Notes under the pieces: generated by a model
Seen by the model: the letters and a program-made list of their open reading frames with translations, nothing else
Database searches by the model: none
What the model was told of the DNA's origin: nothing
Position numbers and translations under genes: made by a program
NCBI RefSeq assembly: GCF_019331695.1
Contig: NZ_JAHBBI010000005.1
Coordinates: forward strand, 148,268-212,267
Direction of reading: 5' to 3'
DNA from: Bifidobacterium pluvialisilvae
Lineage (GTDB): Bacteria > Actinomycetota > Actinomycetes > Actinomycetales > Bifidobacteriaceae
DNA: 64,000 nt
Shown here: in pieces, positions 36,810 through 45,118 of the stretch
Position numbering within the stretch: the stretch's first letter is position 1
Layout of the letters: every line of letters begins with the position of its first letter

Positions 36810-37065
36810 GCAGCGTTTTGTCGGCTTTCTCGCTCGATGCAATCGCCCGAAAGCACGCGGTGCCTTACAGCACCGCGGTCCTGTAATTACAGACTGCCTG
36901 ACGGCAGCGTTCCCCTAGCCGATTTGCTCGATACAATCGCAAATCGGCACGCGGTGTCTTACAGCACCGCGTCCCGCAATTAGTGACTGCCTTCGGCAGC
37001 GCCTTGTCAGCCAATCGGCTCGATGAAATCGCCGATTGGCACGCGGTGCTTTACAGCACCGCGTC
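36810..37065. repeat. Three tandem ~92-bp structured repeats with compensating stem changes
   Basis: Units run 36810-36903, 36904-36995 and 36996-37065 (the last is cut short), each starting GCAGCG. Each has a first hairpin with a conserved loop (TCGAT[GA][CA]AATC), but the stems differ: GCTTTC/GAAAGC in unit 1, GCCGATTTGC/GCAAATCGGC in unit 2, GCCAATCGGC/GCCGATTGGC in unit 3. Both arms changed together, keeping base pairing. A second hairpin, CGCGGTG...CACCGCG, is nearly invariant. Unit 3 runs over the antiporter stop codon. Such covariation indicates selection for RNA structure. No known family is recognised. Confidence 0.75.
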
Positions 37066-39075
37066 CGCTTGCATGAGGTAGACGTTTTGGCGCATCATCT
37101 TGGCCTGGCTTCGCGTGATCTCCTCCTCCTCGAGCATCTCGCGGATGGTCTCCAACTCGAGACGGAACGTCTGCGTGCGCACATCCTCGACGCCCTGCCT
37201 CGACGGCAGCGACGACAGCGTGGGCAGCGACGACGTCCTCGCATGCAGCGTGCTCAATGCGGCACGGTATTCGCCGATCAGTCGTGCGATGATCTCCGCG
37301 TTGTCCACGTCGGTGAGCACCTCGTCCTTCAGATGCCCGATGGTCGCCTCGAACAGTTCGATTTGGATGCTGCGCATCATATCGGTCTTGTGCGGGTCCA
37401 GTCCGGGTGTCACACGGGCCAGCACGGCCCAGATGCGACGCAGCAGAATCATGGCCTGACGACGCGGCTTGGCCTGACGAATCTGGATGTGGTGGCCGCC
37501 CGAACCGGTCAGATGGTTGAGCGAGCTGTTGAGTCGGGTGATGAGCTGCTCGGCGGCCTCCTCCTTCTCGGGATGCTCCTCGAGCAGGTTGTTCAGCCAT
37601 TCGCGCTCCCACTCGAGCGTCGCCACACGCACCTTCTGCTCGCGTTTGATGGTCTCCTGCGGCACGGCGAGCTTCACGCGGTCGATGCGTTCCGTGTAGG
37701 AGTGCATGACGGCGCGGACCTCCTCATGCGTCTCCGGGCTGTCGAGTTCGGCGATCTTCGTGAGCGTGCGGCGCAGCATCTCCACGTTGTCCTTCGCGTA
37801 CTCCTCGCCCATCACGTCGTCGTCGCGGGGCGCGAGCATCGGCAGGATGATGTTCGCCAGCACCAGCGACACCACGATGTATCCGGAGACGATGAACAGC
37901 AGGGCGCTGCGCAGGGGGATGTGCGTGGCCTCGTCGATGCCGTTGGGCAGCGTGAACGCCAACGCCAGCGAGATCGTGCCCTTGGGTCCGCCGAACGTCA
38001 TGACCAGGGCGCTGTGAATGCGGTCCCGCGTCAGCTTGCGGCGCTTGTGCGTGGCACGGTCCTTGGTGACGCGCAGCATGACCAGCATCCACAGGAACCT
38101 GATGACGAGCGACACCACGGTGAGCACGAGCACTGCCAGCACGAGCATCCCACTGCTCACCGATTCGTTCTGCCAGCTGGACCGCATGGCGATGGGCAGC
38201 TCGAGGCCGAGCAGCACGAACACGGCGCCGTTGAGCGTGAACTCGATGAACTGCCATACGGAGTTGGACACGAGGTTCGTACGCGCGATGTCGCTGCCGA
38301 ACCCGTATCGCTGGAAGGTGATGAGCAGACCCGCGGCCACGACGGCCAGCACCCCGGAGACGTGGATGTGCTCGGCCGCCACATATGCGGTGAAGGGGAT
38401 GAGCACCTCGATGCCGATGCGCAGGGTCATGGTCTCCATGCGGTAGCGCCGAAGAATCAGCACCAGCCGGTTGAACAGAACCCCGGCCACGATGCCCACG
38501 GCGACGCCGCCGAAGAAGCTTGCGGTGATGCCTTCGGCGAACTGGGAGATGGAGAACGTGCCGGTCAGCGCGGCGAGGCACGCGAACTGGAATCCCACGA
38601 TGCTGGCCGCGTCGTTGAACAGGCTCTCGCCACGCAGCACGTTCAGCTGGCGTTCCGTCAGCTTCGCCTCCTTGCTCAGCGAAGCCACGGCAACGGCATC
38701 GGTCGGGCCGAGCGCGGCGCCGAGGGCGAGCGCCGCCGCAAGCGGCACGGCCGGCCACAGCACGTGCAACGTCACGCCGGAGACGACCAGCGACACCAGC
38801 ACAAGCCCGATGGCCAGGGACAGGGACGGGCCGAGGTCCTTGGCGACCTCGCGCCGGGGCACGTTCCTGGCCTCGAGGAACAGCAGCGGCGCGATGAACA
38901 GGACCATGAACAGCTGGGGGTCGAGTTCGAGGTTCGGCAGGAACGGCGTGAAATACCACGCCACGCCCAGCGCGATCTGCACAAGCGGCGTGGACACGCG
39001 CGGGATGAAACTGCTCAGGGCCGAGGAGATCAGCACCACAACCAGGATCTCGAGCACCAGGGTAAGTTGGGCCAT
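37051..39075 (-). CDS. Na+/H+ antiporter, CPA1 (NhaP-like) family
   Basis: The 674-residue protein has about 12 membrane helices in residues 1-430 and a long cytoplasmic tail of ~240 residues. The cation-site pair ND is in ESLFNDAASIVGFQ, with ALGAALGPTDAVAVASLS before it, as in the CPA1 group. The tail has coiled-coil-like stretches. It would expel Na+ (or K+) for H+, which helps in acid or salt stress. ATG 39075 gives MAQLTLVLEILVVVL; earlier starts lack family match. The stop codon falls inside a repeat unit, so the last residues may be repeat-derived. Confidence 0.87.
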   Translation of the reverse strand: MAQLTLVLEILVVVLISSALSSFIPRVSTPLVQIALGVAWYFTPFLPNLELDPQLFMVLFIAPLLFLEARNVPRREVAKDLGPSLSLAIGLVLVSLVVSGVTLHVLWPAVPLAAALALGAALGPTDAVAVASLSKEAKLTERQLNVLRGESLFNDAASIVGFQFACLAALTGTFSISQFAEGITASFFGGVAVGIVAGVLFNRLVLILRRYRMETMTLRIGIEVLIPFTAYVAAEHIHVSGVLAVVAAGLLITFQRYGFGSDIARTNLVSNSVWQFIEFTLNGAVFVLLGLELPIAMRSSWQNESVSSGMLVLAVLVLTVVSLVIRFLWMLVMLRVTKDRATHKRRKLTRDRIHSALVMTFGGPKGTISLALAFTLPNGIDEATHIPLRSALLFIVSGYIVVSLVLANIILPMLAPRDDDVMGEEYAKDNVEMLRRTLTKIAELDSPETHEEVRAVMHSYTERIDRVKLAVPQETIKREQKVRVATLEWEREWLNNLLEEHPEKEEAAEQLITRLNSSLNHLTGSGGHHIQIRQAKPRRQAMILLRRIWAVLARVTPGLDPHKTDMMRSIQIELFEATIGHLKDEVLTDVDNAEIIARLIGEYRAALSTLHARTSSLPTLSSLPSRQGVEDVRTQTFRLELETIREMLEEEEITRSQAKMMRQNVYLMQADAVL

Positions 39076-39212
39076 ACGGCGGGGACCCTTTCTTCTCTCA
39101 TATTGACAAAACCTAATCAGAATGCTAGCAGTCGGACGTTCGTTCATAACGACGCATTCTTTACCGGCGTATTACGCCCCCTCAACGTCTCCCGTCGCCG
39201 TCCGCACGTCGG

Positions 39213-40469
39213 TCACAGCCCCGCCCGTTTGAGCTCCGAGACGAGTCCGACATAGAATTCACGCACGTCGAACCCGGCGATGTTCTCCCGGTTGAGGTCG
39301 ATCATGTCGGCGTGCGATATTCCCCTCTTGCCGTTCGGCTCCAGCCATATGAACCGCCTGCCCCAGGGGAACGACGGCTTGGCGACCAATCCGTCGTTGG
39401 GGCCGTCGAACCATTTGACCAATGGATATGTGAAGTTCAGGGGGAACTTGCCGGTCGTCGCATGGGCGAGACGCGATCCGACGCTTTGGCAGAGGATGCC
39501 GGGGAACGGTTCGAGGCCGATCTGCCGGTTGATGCGTTCGCAGCCGGTCTGGGTAAGGTCCCGTACGGCGGCCATGAAGTCGGGGCTTGTGTCGCCGAGC
39601 CGTGAGGCCGCCGCGTTGTAGGCGTGTTCGACCTTGCGCTGGGCGGATTCCGGAATATGGCCGAGCAGATAGTCGGCGAAGCCGCAGCCGCGGTGGGGCG
39701 TGTTGATGGTGGTCAGCGAGGCCACCCATTGCCCGACGCCGCAGCGCGCGATGGCGTATCGCATGTCGAGTCCGCCTTTGGAGTGGGCGATGACGTTGAC
39801 CTTGCCGCAGCCGGTTTGTCCGATGATGTCGCGAATGCGTGCGGCGAGTTCGGCGGCGCTGTCCTCCACCGAGGCGGCGGACTGGTGTTCGCCGTAGAAG
39901 ATGCGGGCTCCGTTGCGTTCCAGTTCGGCGGGTATGCGCCCCCAGTAGTTCAGTGCCTCGGTGTCGCGGAAGAACACGCCGTGCACGAGCAGTATCGGGT
40001 AGCGTGTGGCGCACACCCGCGCCGTTTCACGCCTCCGGTCGAGTGTGTTCTTGGCCGTCTCGAACCGCACCTCCTCGGCGACGGTGCGGATGATGAGCCG
40101 CAATGCGACGAGGTTCGCGATGGGAATCCATCCGCACAGGATGCCGATGACGCGGATCTTCAGGCCCAGCTGCACCGACGTGAGGTAGACGGCGATGATG
40201 CCGGCCCAGAACACGACCGATTCGACCAGTGCAAACGCGCCCAGTGCAACGGCCCATGGCACCCAATGGTCCGGGATGGCGAGGACCGCGGTGACGATGA
40301 AGGCGAGTCCTCCCAGCAGGACGGTCCACCAGAAGACGCGCAGCATGGCCACGCCGAACCGGCAGACGGCGATGCGCCGGCCGGCGCCTCCTCCCCTGTT
40401 CCCAGTGTTCGTTCCGCCGTCGAATCCCTCACGCCCGCTGCCGCCGGCAGCCCGTCTCACGTTGCTCAT
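39213..40469 (-). CDS. Membrane-anchored alpha/beta hydrolase (lipase-like)
   Basis: The 418-residue protein has two to three hydrophobic segments near the N-terminus (residues ~38-110), then an alpha/beta hydrolase domain. The domain starts YPILLVHGVFFRD, has the nucleophile Ser in NVIAHSKGGLDMRYA, and a LipA-like phrase TTINTPHRGCGFADYLLG. The His of the triad is probably in the SHADMIDL segment. This resembles bacterial triacylglycerol lipases and would act at the membrane. ATG 40469 has GGAG just before it (two bases), so an in-frame later start is not excluded. Confidence 0.78.
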   Translation of the reverse strand: MSNVRRAAGGSGREGFDGGTNTGNRGGGAGRRIAVCRFGVAMLRVFWWTVLLGGLAFIVTAVLAIPDHWVPWAVALGAFALVESVVFWAGIIAVYLTSVQLGLKIRVIGILCGWIPIANLVALRLIIRTVAEEVRFETAKNTLDRRRETARVCATRYPILLVHGVFFRDTEALNYWGRIPAELERNGARIFYGEHQSAASVEDSAAELAARIRDIIGQTGCGKVNVIAHSKGGLDMRYAIARCGVGQWVASLTTINTPHRGCGFADYLLGHIPESAQRKVEHAYNAAASRLGDTSPDFMAAVRDLTQTGCERINRQIGLEPFPGILCQSVGSRLAHATTGKFPLNFTYPLVKWFDGPNDGLVAKPSFPWGRRFIWLEPNGKRGISHADMIDLNRENIAGFDVREFYVGLVSELKRAGL

Positions 40470-40686
40470 GTCTCCATTGCACCACTGGCCATACACAACA
40501 CGGACCGTAACGTCCACAATCGCATGGTGGAATCATCATACGATTACTAAACATCATGTCGTCCAGTGTTTTTCCTTGTTTTTTCCGACGATTTTCAGCG
40601 TTCGGTAACGTAATGTCCATCAAGTACGGGGGCCTTCTCCTACAATGGGCGGTGGGAAATCAATCATTCATGGACAGCGAGGTGTC

Positions 40687-41514
40687 ATGGCAATTCAATC
40701 GACGATCACATTGAACAACGGCACGGTCATCCCCCAGGTCGGTCTGGGCGTGTTCCAGACGCCGGACGGCGACGTCACCGTCAACGCCGTGCGGACGGCG
40801 CTGGAGGCCGGCTACCGGCATATCGACACGGCGATGATCTACCGCAACGAGGCCTCGGTCGGCGAGGGCGTCCGCCGTTCCGGCGTCCCCCGCGAGGACA
40901 TCTTCGTCACGACGAAGCTGTGGAACGACGACATCCGCGCGCATCGGGCGAAGGACGCGTTCCAGGAGAGCCTCGACCGGCTCGGCATGGACTATGTCGA
41001 TCTGTATCTCATCCACTGGCCGGCGGACGGCTGGCAGCAGGCGTGGGACGACATGCAGGAGATCTACGCGTCCGGTCGTGCGAAGGCCATCGGCGTAAGC
41101 AACTTCCATGAGCATCATCTCGACGAACTGCTGAGGAACAGCGATGTGACGCCGGCGGCCGACCAGGTCGAATCCTCCCCGCAGTTCCCCAACCAGCCGC
41201 TCATCGATACGTTGCATGCCAAGGGCATCGCGGCCGAAGCATGGAGTCCGCTCGGCGGCACCGGCGGCAGTCTGCTTGCCGCGCCCGCCCTGGCCGAGAT
41301 CGGCGCGCGATACGACAAATCGCCGGCGCAGGTGGTGATTCGCTGGCATATCCAGCGCGGCGTGGTCGTGCTGCCGAAGTCCACGCACGCCGAACGCATC
41401 AGGCAGAACCTCGACGTGTTCGACTTCACGCTCTCCGCAGCGGACATGGCCGCCGTCGACGCGTTGGCCACCGGCAAACGCAACGGTTCCGACCCGGACG
41501 ATTTCTCGTTCTGA
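40687..41514 (+). CDS. Aldo/keto reductase
   Basis: The 275-residue TIM-barrel enzyme reduces carbonyls using NADPH. The catalytic tetrad is visible: Asp in HIDTAMIY, Tyr in the same phrase, Lys in FVTTKLWND and His in LIHWPADG. GVSNFHEHHLDELL and VLPKSTHAERIRQN are the other family marks (the latter binds the NADPH phosphate). Actinobacterial 2,5-diketo-gluconate reductase-like members are close. ATG 40687 follows GCGAGGTGTC. The macrodomain gene follows 89 bases later on the same strand. Confidence 0.9.
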   Translation: MAIQSTITLNNGTVIPQVGLGVFQTPDGDVTVNAVRTALEAGYRHIDTAMIYRNEASVGEGVRRSGVPREDIFVTTKLWNDDIRAHRAKDAFQESLDRLGMDYVDLYLIHWPADGWQQAWDDMQEIYASGRAKAIGVSNFHEHHLDELLRNSDVTPAADQVESSPQFPNQPLIDTLHAKGIAAEAWSPLGGTGGSLLAAPALAEIGARYDKSPAQVVIRWHIQRGVVVLPKSTHAERIRQNLDVFDFTLSAADMAAVDALATGKRNGSDPDDFSF

Positions 41515-41603
41515 GCCATTCCGTCCCGGCCTTCCCGCAGGCCCCGCCAAGGGGCCTGCCCCAAAACCCATCTCCGAGGAGACAATCGCAAAGGAGCGGT
41601 TCC

Positions 41604-42074
41604 ATGTCGTTCGCCACGGTCCGTCAGGACATCACCACCATGAAGGTCGACGCCATCGTCAACGCGGCCAACACCCGGCTGCGCATGGGAGGCGGCGTCT
41701 GCGGCGCGATCTTCCGCGCGGCCGGCGCCGAGAAGATGCAACGGGCCTGCGACCGGCTCTCCCCCATCGAGACCGGCCAGGCCATCGCCACCACAGGCTT
41801 CGGCCTGCCCGCGCATTACGTCATCCATACGGCTGGCCCCATCTGGCATGGCGGCGACCACGGCGAGGAGCGTCTGCTGCGCGACTGCTACCGCAATTCG
41901 CTGGTGCTCGCCGACTCGCTGCATTGCGCCAGCATCGCCTTTCCCCTGATTTCCAGCGGCATCTACGGGTATCCGAGGGATGAGGCGCTCAATGTGGCCG
42001 AGGATGAGATTCGTTCCTATCTTGCCGAGACGCCGTCGACGGGCATCGACGTGTATCTGGCGCTGTTCGGCTAG
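41604..42074 (+). CDS. Macrodomain ADP-ribose hydrolase
   Basis: The 156-residue protein is a single macrodomain of the YmdB/O-acetyl-ADP-ribose deacetylase type: VRQDITTMKVDAIVNAANTR, then LRMGGGVCGAIFRAAG with the conserved Asn-Ala-Ala-Asn and Gly triplet, HTAGPIW, and the C-terminal FPLISSGIYGYP. It would remove ADP-ribose or O-acetyl-ADP-ribose. AAGGAG lies 8 bases before ATG 41604. The stop codon overlaps that of the convergent amidase gene. Confidence 0.93.
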   Translation: MSFATVRQDITTMKVDAIVNAANTRLRMGGGVCGAIFRAAGAEKMQRACDRLSPIETGQAIATTGFGLPAHYVIHTAGPIWHGGDHGEERLLRDCYRNSLVLADSLHCASIAFPLISSGIYGYPRDEALNVAEDEIRSYLAETPSTGIDVYLALFG

Positions 42075-42901
42075 CGCAGCACCGGGTCGGCGAAGCGGCG
42101 GTTGACGAGCACGGGCAGGCTCACCCTCGCCGAACGCAATACGTTCCGATGCAGTCCGGCGGTGATCATGCCGGGTTGCGCCCCGACGTTCGCGACCGTC
42201 TCGCCCAACGGGTCGATGATGCGACTCAGGCCGATGTTCTGCCCGCTCACCTCGCTGCACGCCAGCACATAGCAGGTGTTCTCCACCGCGCGGGCGGCGG
42301 CCATGAGCGCCCAATGCCGCTCCTTCAACGCGCCACGCACCCATGCGGCACTGACCGTGATGACGTCGGCGCCCCGTACGGCCAGCGAGCGCGCGGTTTC
42401 GGGGAACCGCACGTCGTAGCAGGTCATGACGCCGATCTTCCAGCCGTCGACGTCGACGATGGGCGGCAGGGAATCGCCTGGCGACACGGTGTCGGATTCC
42501 TTTTCCGAGAACGCGTCATAGAGATGCAGCTTGCGATACGTGGCGACGATGTCGCCGCCGCGGATGGCGAGAAACGTGTTGGCCACGCGGCAATCGTCGC
42601 CGATTGTTCCGTTCCGTCCGCCTTCATGCACCGGCACGTGCACGGTGCCCATGAGCGTGACGCCGGTCTCTTGGCTGATGCCCCGCAGCCCCGTCACGAA
42701 CGGCCCATCCAGCGGCTGCGCGTGTTCGGCGACGAACACGCCGTCGCCTCCGTCGCGTGCGATGAGCCCCTCGGGCAACACCAGCAGCCGTGCGCCGGCC
42801 TCCTCGGCCCGCCGCGCATAATCCCGTATCGTCGCCAGATTGGCGTCCGGCTCGGGCCCCACGGTGAACTGCGCCACCGCGACCGGCAATACGTCGTTCA
42901 T
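42071..42901 (-). CDS. Nitrilase-superfamily carbon-nitrogen hydrolase
   Basis: The 276-residue amidase has the Glu-Lys-Cys triad: Glu in LLVLPEGLIA, Lys in YRKLHLYDAF, Cys in GVMTCYDVRFPE. It resembles the ω-amidase/deaminated-glutathione amidase and formamidase-type group, with the EGDSLPP-like loop (VSPGDSLPPIVDV). ATG 42901 follows GGAGGGTGACATC. It begins 14 bases after the brxL stop on the same strand, so it can be transcribed from the BREX promoter, though its role need not be linked to defence. Confidence 0.88.
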   Translation of the reverse strand: MNDVLPVAVAQFTVGPEPDANLATIRDYARRAEEAGARLLVLPEGLIARDGGDGVFVAEHAQPLDGPFVTGLRGISQETGVTLMGTVHVPVHEGGRNGTIGDDCRVANTFLAIRGGDIVATYRKLHLYDAFSEKESDTVSPGDSLPPIVDVDGWKIGVMTCYDVRFPETARSLAVRGADVITVSAAWVRGALKERHWALMAAARAVENTCYVLACSEVSGQNIGLSRIIDPLGETVANVGAQPGMITAGLHRNVLRSARVSLPVLVNRRFADPVLR

Positions 42902-42915
42902 GATGTCACCCTCCG

Positions 42916-45084
42916 TCACTGGTCTGTGCGGCTGTAGTTGACGGTGAAGTCCTTGCTCACCGGCCGTATCTGGGGCATACGCAGCAGTGGGCTGAACCAG
43001 CTGGTGTCGAACCGCTGGTAGATGTCGAGCCCCTTGCCCAGGTCGATGATCCAGCCGGTGTCGGTTTTAATGAATCGGTCGTGGATGTTGTCCTTGAATT
43101 CGTAGGTGAGTATGATGCCGTAACGTCCGTAGTTGGTTTGCACCGTTTTCAGATCATCAAGCTGCTGCTCCGTGACTGGGCCGTTGCCTCGCTCCTGGTC
43201 GGTGATGAGATGGACCTGGATCTCCTCGGACCGGTCGGAGGACCGCAGCACGGTTTCGAGAAATTCAGCGAGGTTGCGGACCTGATAGGGCTTGCGCACA
43301 TATGGGTCGCAGACCTCGATTCGTTTCGCCCCGACGAGCCAGGGGCCGAACAGTTTGTCGTAGCCCGCACCGATCTGGCCTTCCTTGTATTCCCTGCGCC
43401 CGGGTTTCGCCTGGAGGGCGAGCAGTTCAAGACGTGAGAGCCGCGATTGGCGCGCGGGCGCTGCGGCGGAGGCTCCGGAGGAGACGGGGCCCGCATCCCC
43501 CGGCTCCCTTGTTTTCGTCTCCTCTGATTTCGGTTCGGCGGATTCCGTCTCGGAATCGGCTTTGCCCGGTCTGCCGCGCCAGTACAGTTCCGGATATTCG
43601 GTTTCTTCCAGCGTATGCACGGGAACCTGTTCGCCCGAGCCGACTCTCGTGTATGAGAAGTCCACTTCGGCCATGGTGGGGTCTATGCGGCACAGCTGGT
43701 CCTTGACGCGTTTGCGCCCTTCGATGGCGCAGCGCAGCAGCGTCTCCATTTCCTCCGGCGTGGCCTTGCCTGTCGGGTGGACGAGTTCCATCAGTCCGGA
43801 GAATGTCTTGCGGATGCCGTCCTTGTCTCGTGTGGACAATGTCGGCGACAAGGCGAAATACCGTTCGTATGCCCCGCCGTAGTCCACGTCCCGTAGGTTG
43901 TGCAGCATCTCGGCCAGATAGTCGACCACGAACCCGTATCCGCGGGTGAACATCTCACCGCGAATCTGCTCGAACTCCCAGCCGGGCACGTAGTAGTGGA
44001 TGCGGTCGAGGAACGCCGCATCGTGGTACTGCCTTGGCAGCTCCTCGAACAGGTCGGAGTTCTTGAGCATGTAGGGCACGTTGTGCGACGTGTTGCCGAC
44101 GAACACCATGGACGCCTCGCCCTGCAGCGTCTCCACGCCACGGGAGAACGATTTGTTGGCCATGTAGTTCTTCATGATGTCGACGAGCGCCTTGTCGGCC
44201 CGTTTGGCCTTGCCCGCGAACTCGTCGAACGCGACCGTGTCCCAGTATCCGACCAGTCCGATCCTGCCGCTGGCGTTGTTGACGAACAGTTTCGCCGCCG
44301 TCACCTCGCCGCCGGAGATGAGCATGCCATGCGGCGAGAACTCCGAGTAGATGTGGGATTTTCCGGTTCCCTTGGGACCGAGTTCGACGAGATTGTAGTT
44401 GCGTTCGACGAACGGGACCATACGCACCAGATGCAGCAGTTTGGCACGGGTGCCGAACAGTTCGGGGTCGAAGCCGATGGACTGCATGAGCAGGTCGATC
44501 CACTCGTCCGTCGTGAACCGCGCCCGCATGGCGAGATAGTTCTCCCTGTCGTCATGGGACATCTGCACGGGCGCCAGCTTCTGCAGCCGCCACGGCACCT
44601 CATGCGGATCGCCCGAATACGCGTAGCCGAGCGTGCACATGCACCACACGCCCGAAACCAGCAGCTTCGGATTCTTCTTCACGGTCGCCGAATCGACGAC
44701 CACCTCGCTGATGCCGAGATTGGAGAACGCGGCCTCATACCGGTCGTATTTCTCGTTCAGCGCCACCTGGACCCGGTCGATGATGGAGTAACGGCCACGC
44801 TCACGGATTCGCGATTGGATGAGATTCGCCTCCTCACGGTGAACATAGTTCTCCGCGAGGATCCTGCGCACGCTGTCCATGCCGCCTTCGATGCTTACGG
44901 CATCGGCGGTAGCCGCGTATTTACCGATAAGATATTCGAGCACATATGAAGGAACCGGCGCGTTCCCCTTGATTGCGCCGACCAGGTCCTTGCGCACCAC
45001 GCATCCGGGAAACGTCTCGACGATCTTGTGGTCGAGCTCGGACCCGTTTGCCGAAGTCGTCGCACTGTCTTCCGTTTTCGTCAT
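42916..45084 (-). CDS. brxL: BREX Lon-like AAA protein BrxL, with MIT_C-like C-terminus
   Basis: The 722-residue protein matches BrxL: an N-terminal DNA-binding part, the AAA region with Walker A GPKGTGKSHIYSEFSPHG (near residue 234) and VAFDEFAGKAKRAD, and the phrase FVGNTSHNVPYMLKNSDLFE. Residues ~525-570 form an Ala/Ser/Glu/Pro-rich linker. After that comes a domain (DKLFGPWLVGAKRIEVCDPY...) that looks like the phospholipase-D-like MIT C-terminal fold, in place of an S16 protease domain. BrxL forms ring hexamers and is needed for BREX defence. AAGGTGGATAT precedes ATG 45084. It is last in the BREX operon. Confidence 0.92.
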   Translation of the reverse strand: MTKTEDSATTSANGSELDHKIVETFPGCVVRKDLVGAIKGNAPVPSYVLEYLIGKYAATADAVSIEGGMDSVRRILAENYVHREEANLIQSRIRERGRYSIIDRVQVALNEKYDRYEAAFSNLGISEVVVDSATVKKNPKLLVSGVWCMCTLGYAYSGDPHEVPWRLQKLAPVQMSHDDRENYLAMRARFTTDEWIDLLMQSIGFDPELFGTRAKLLHLVRMVPFVERNYNLVELGPKGTGKSHIYSEFSPHGMLISGGEVTAAKLFVNNASGRIGLVGYWDTVAFDEFAGKAKRADKALVDIMKNYMANKSFSRGVETLQGEASMVFVGNTSHNVPYMLKNSDLFEELPRQYHDAAFLDRIHYYVPGWEFEQIRGEMFTRGYGFVVDYLAEMLHNLRDVDYGGAYERYFALSPTLSTRDKDGIRKTFSGLMELVHPTGKATPEEMETLLRCAIEGRKRVKDQLCRIDPTMAEVDFSYTRVGSGEQVPVHTLEETEYPELYWRGRPGKADSETESAEPKSEETKTREPGDAGPVSSGASAAAPARQSRLSRLELLALQAKPGRREYKEGQIGAGYDKLFGPWLVGAKRIEVCDPYVRKPYQVRNLAEFLETVLRSSDRSEEIQVHLITDQERGNGPVTEQQLDDLKTVQTNYGRYGIILTYEFKDNIHDRFIKTDTGWIIDLGKGLDIYQRFDTSWFSPLLRMPQIRPVSKDFTVNYSRTDQ

Positions 45085-45118
45085 ATATCCACCTTCATTC
45101 CGCAGGCTTCATGTCCCG

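Noticed and set aside
36810..37065. CRISPR array
   Set aside because: Only three units of ~92 bases, with no short constant repeat alternating with unique spacers, and no cas genes nearby.
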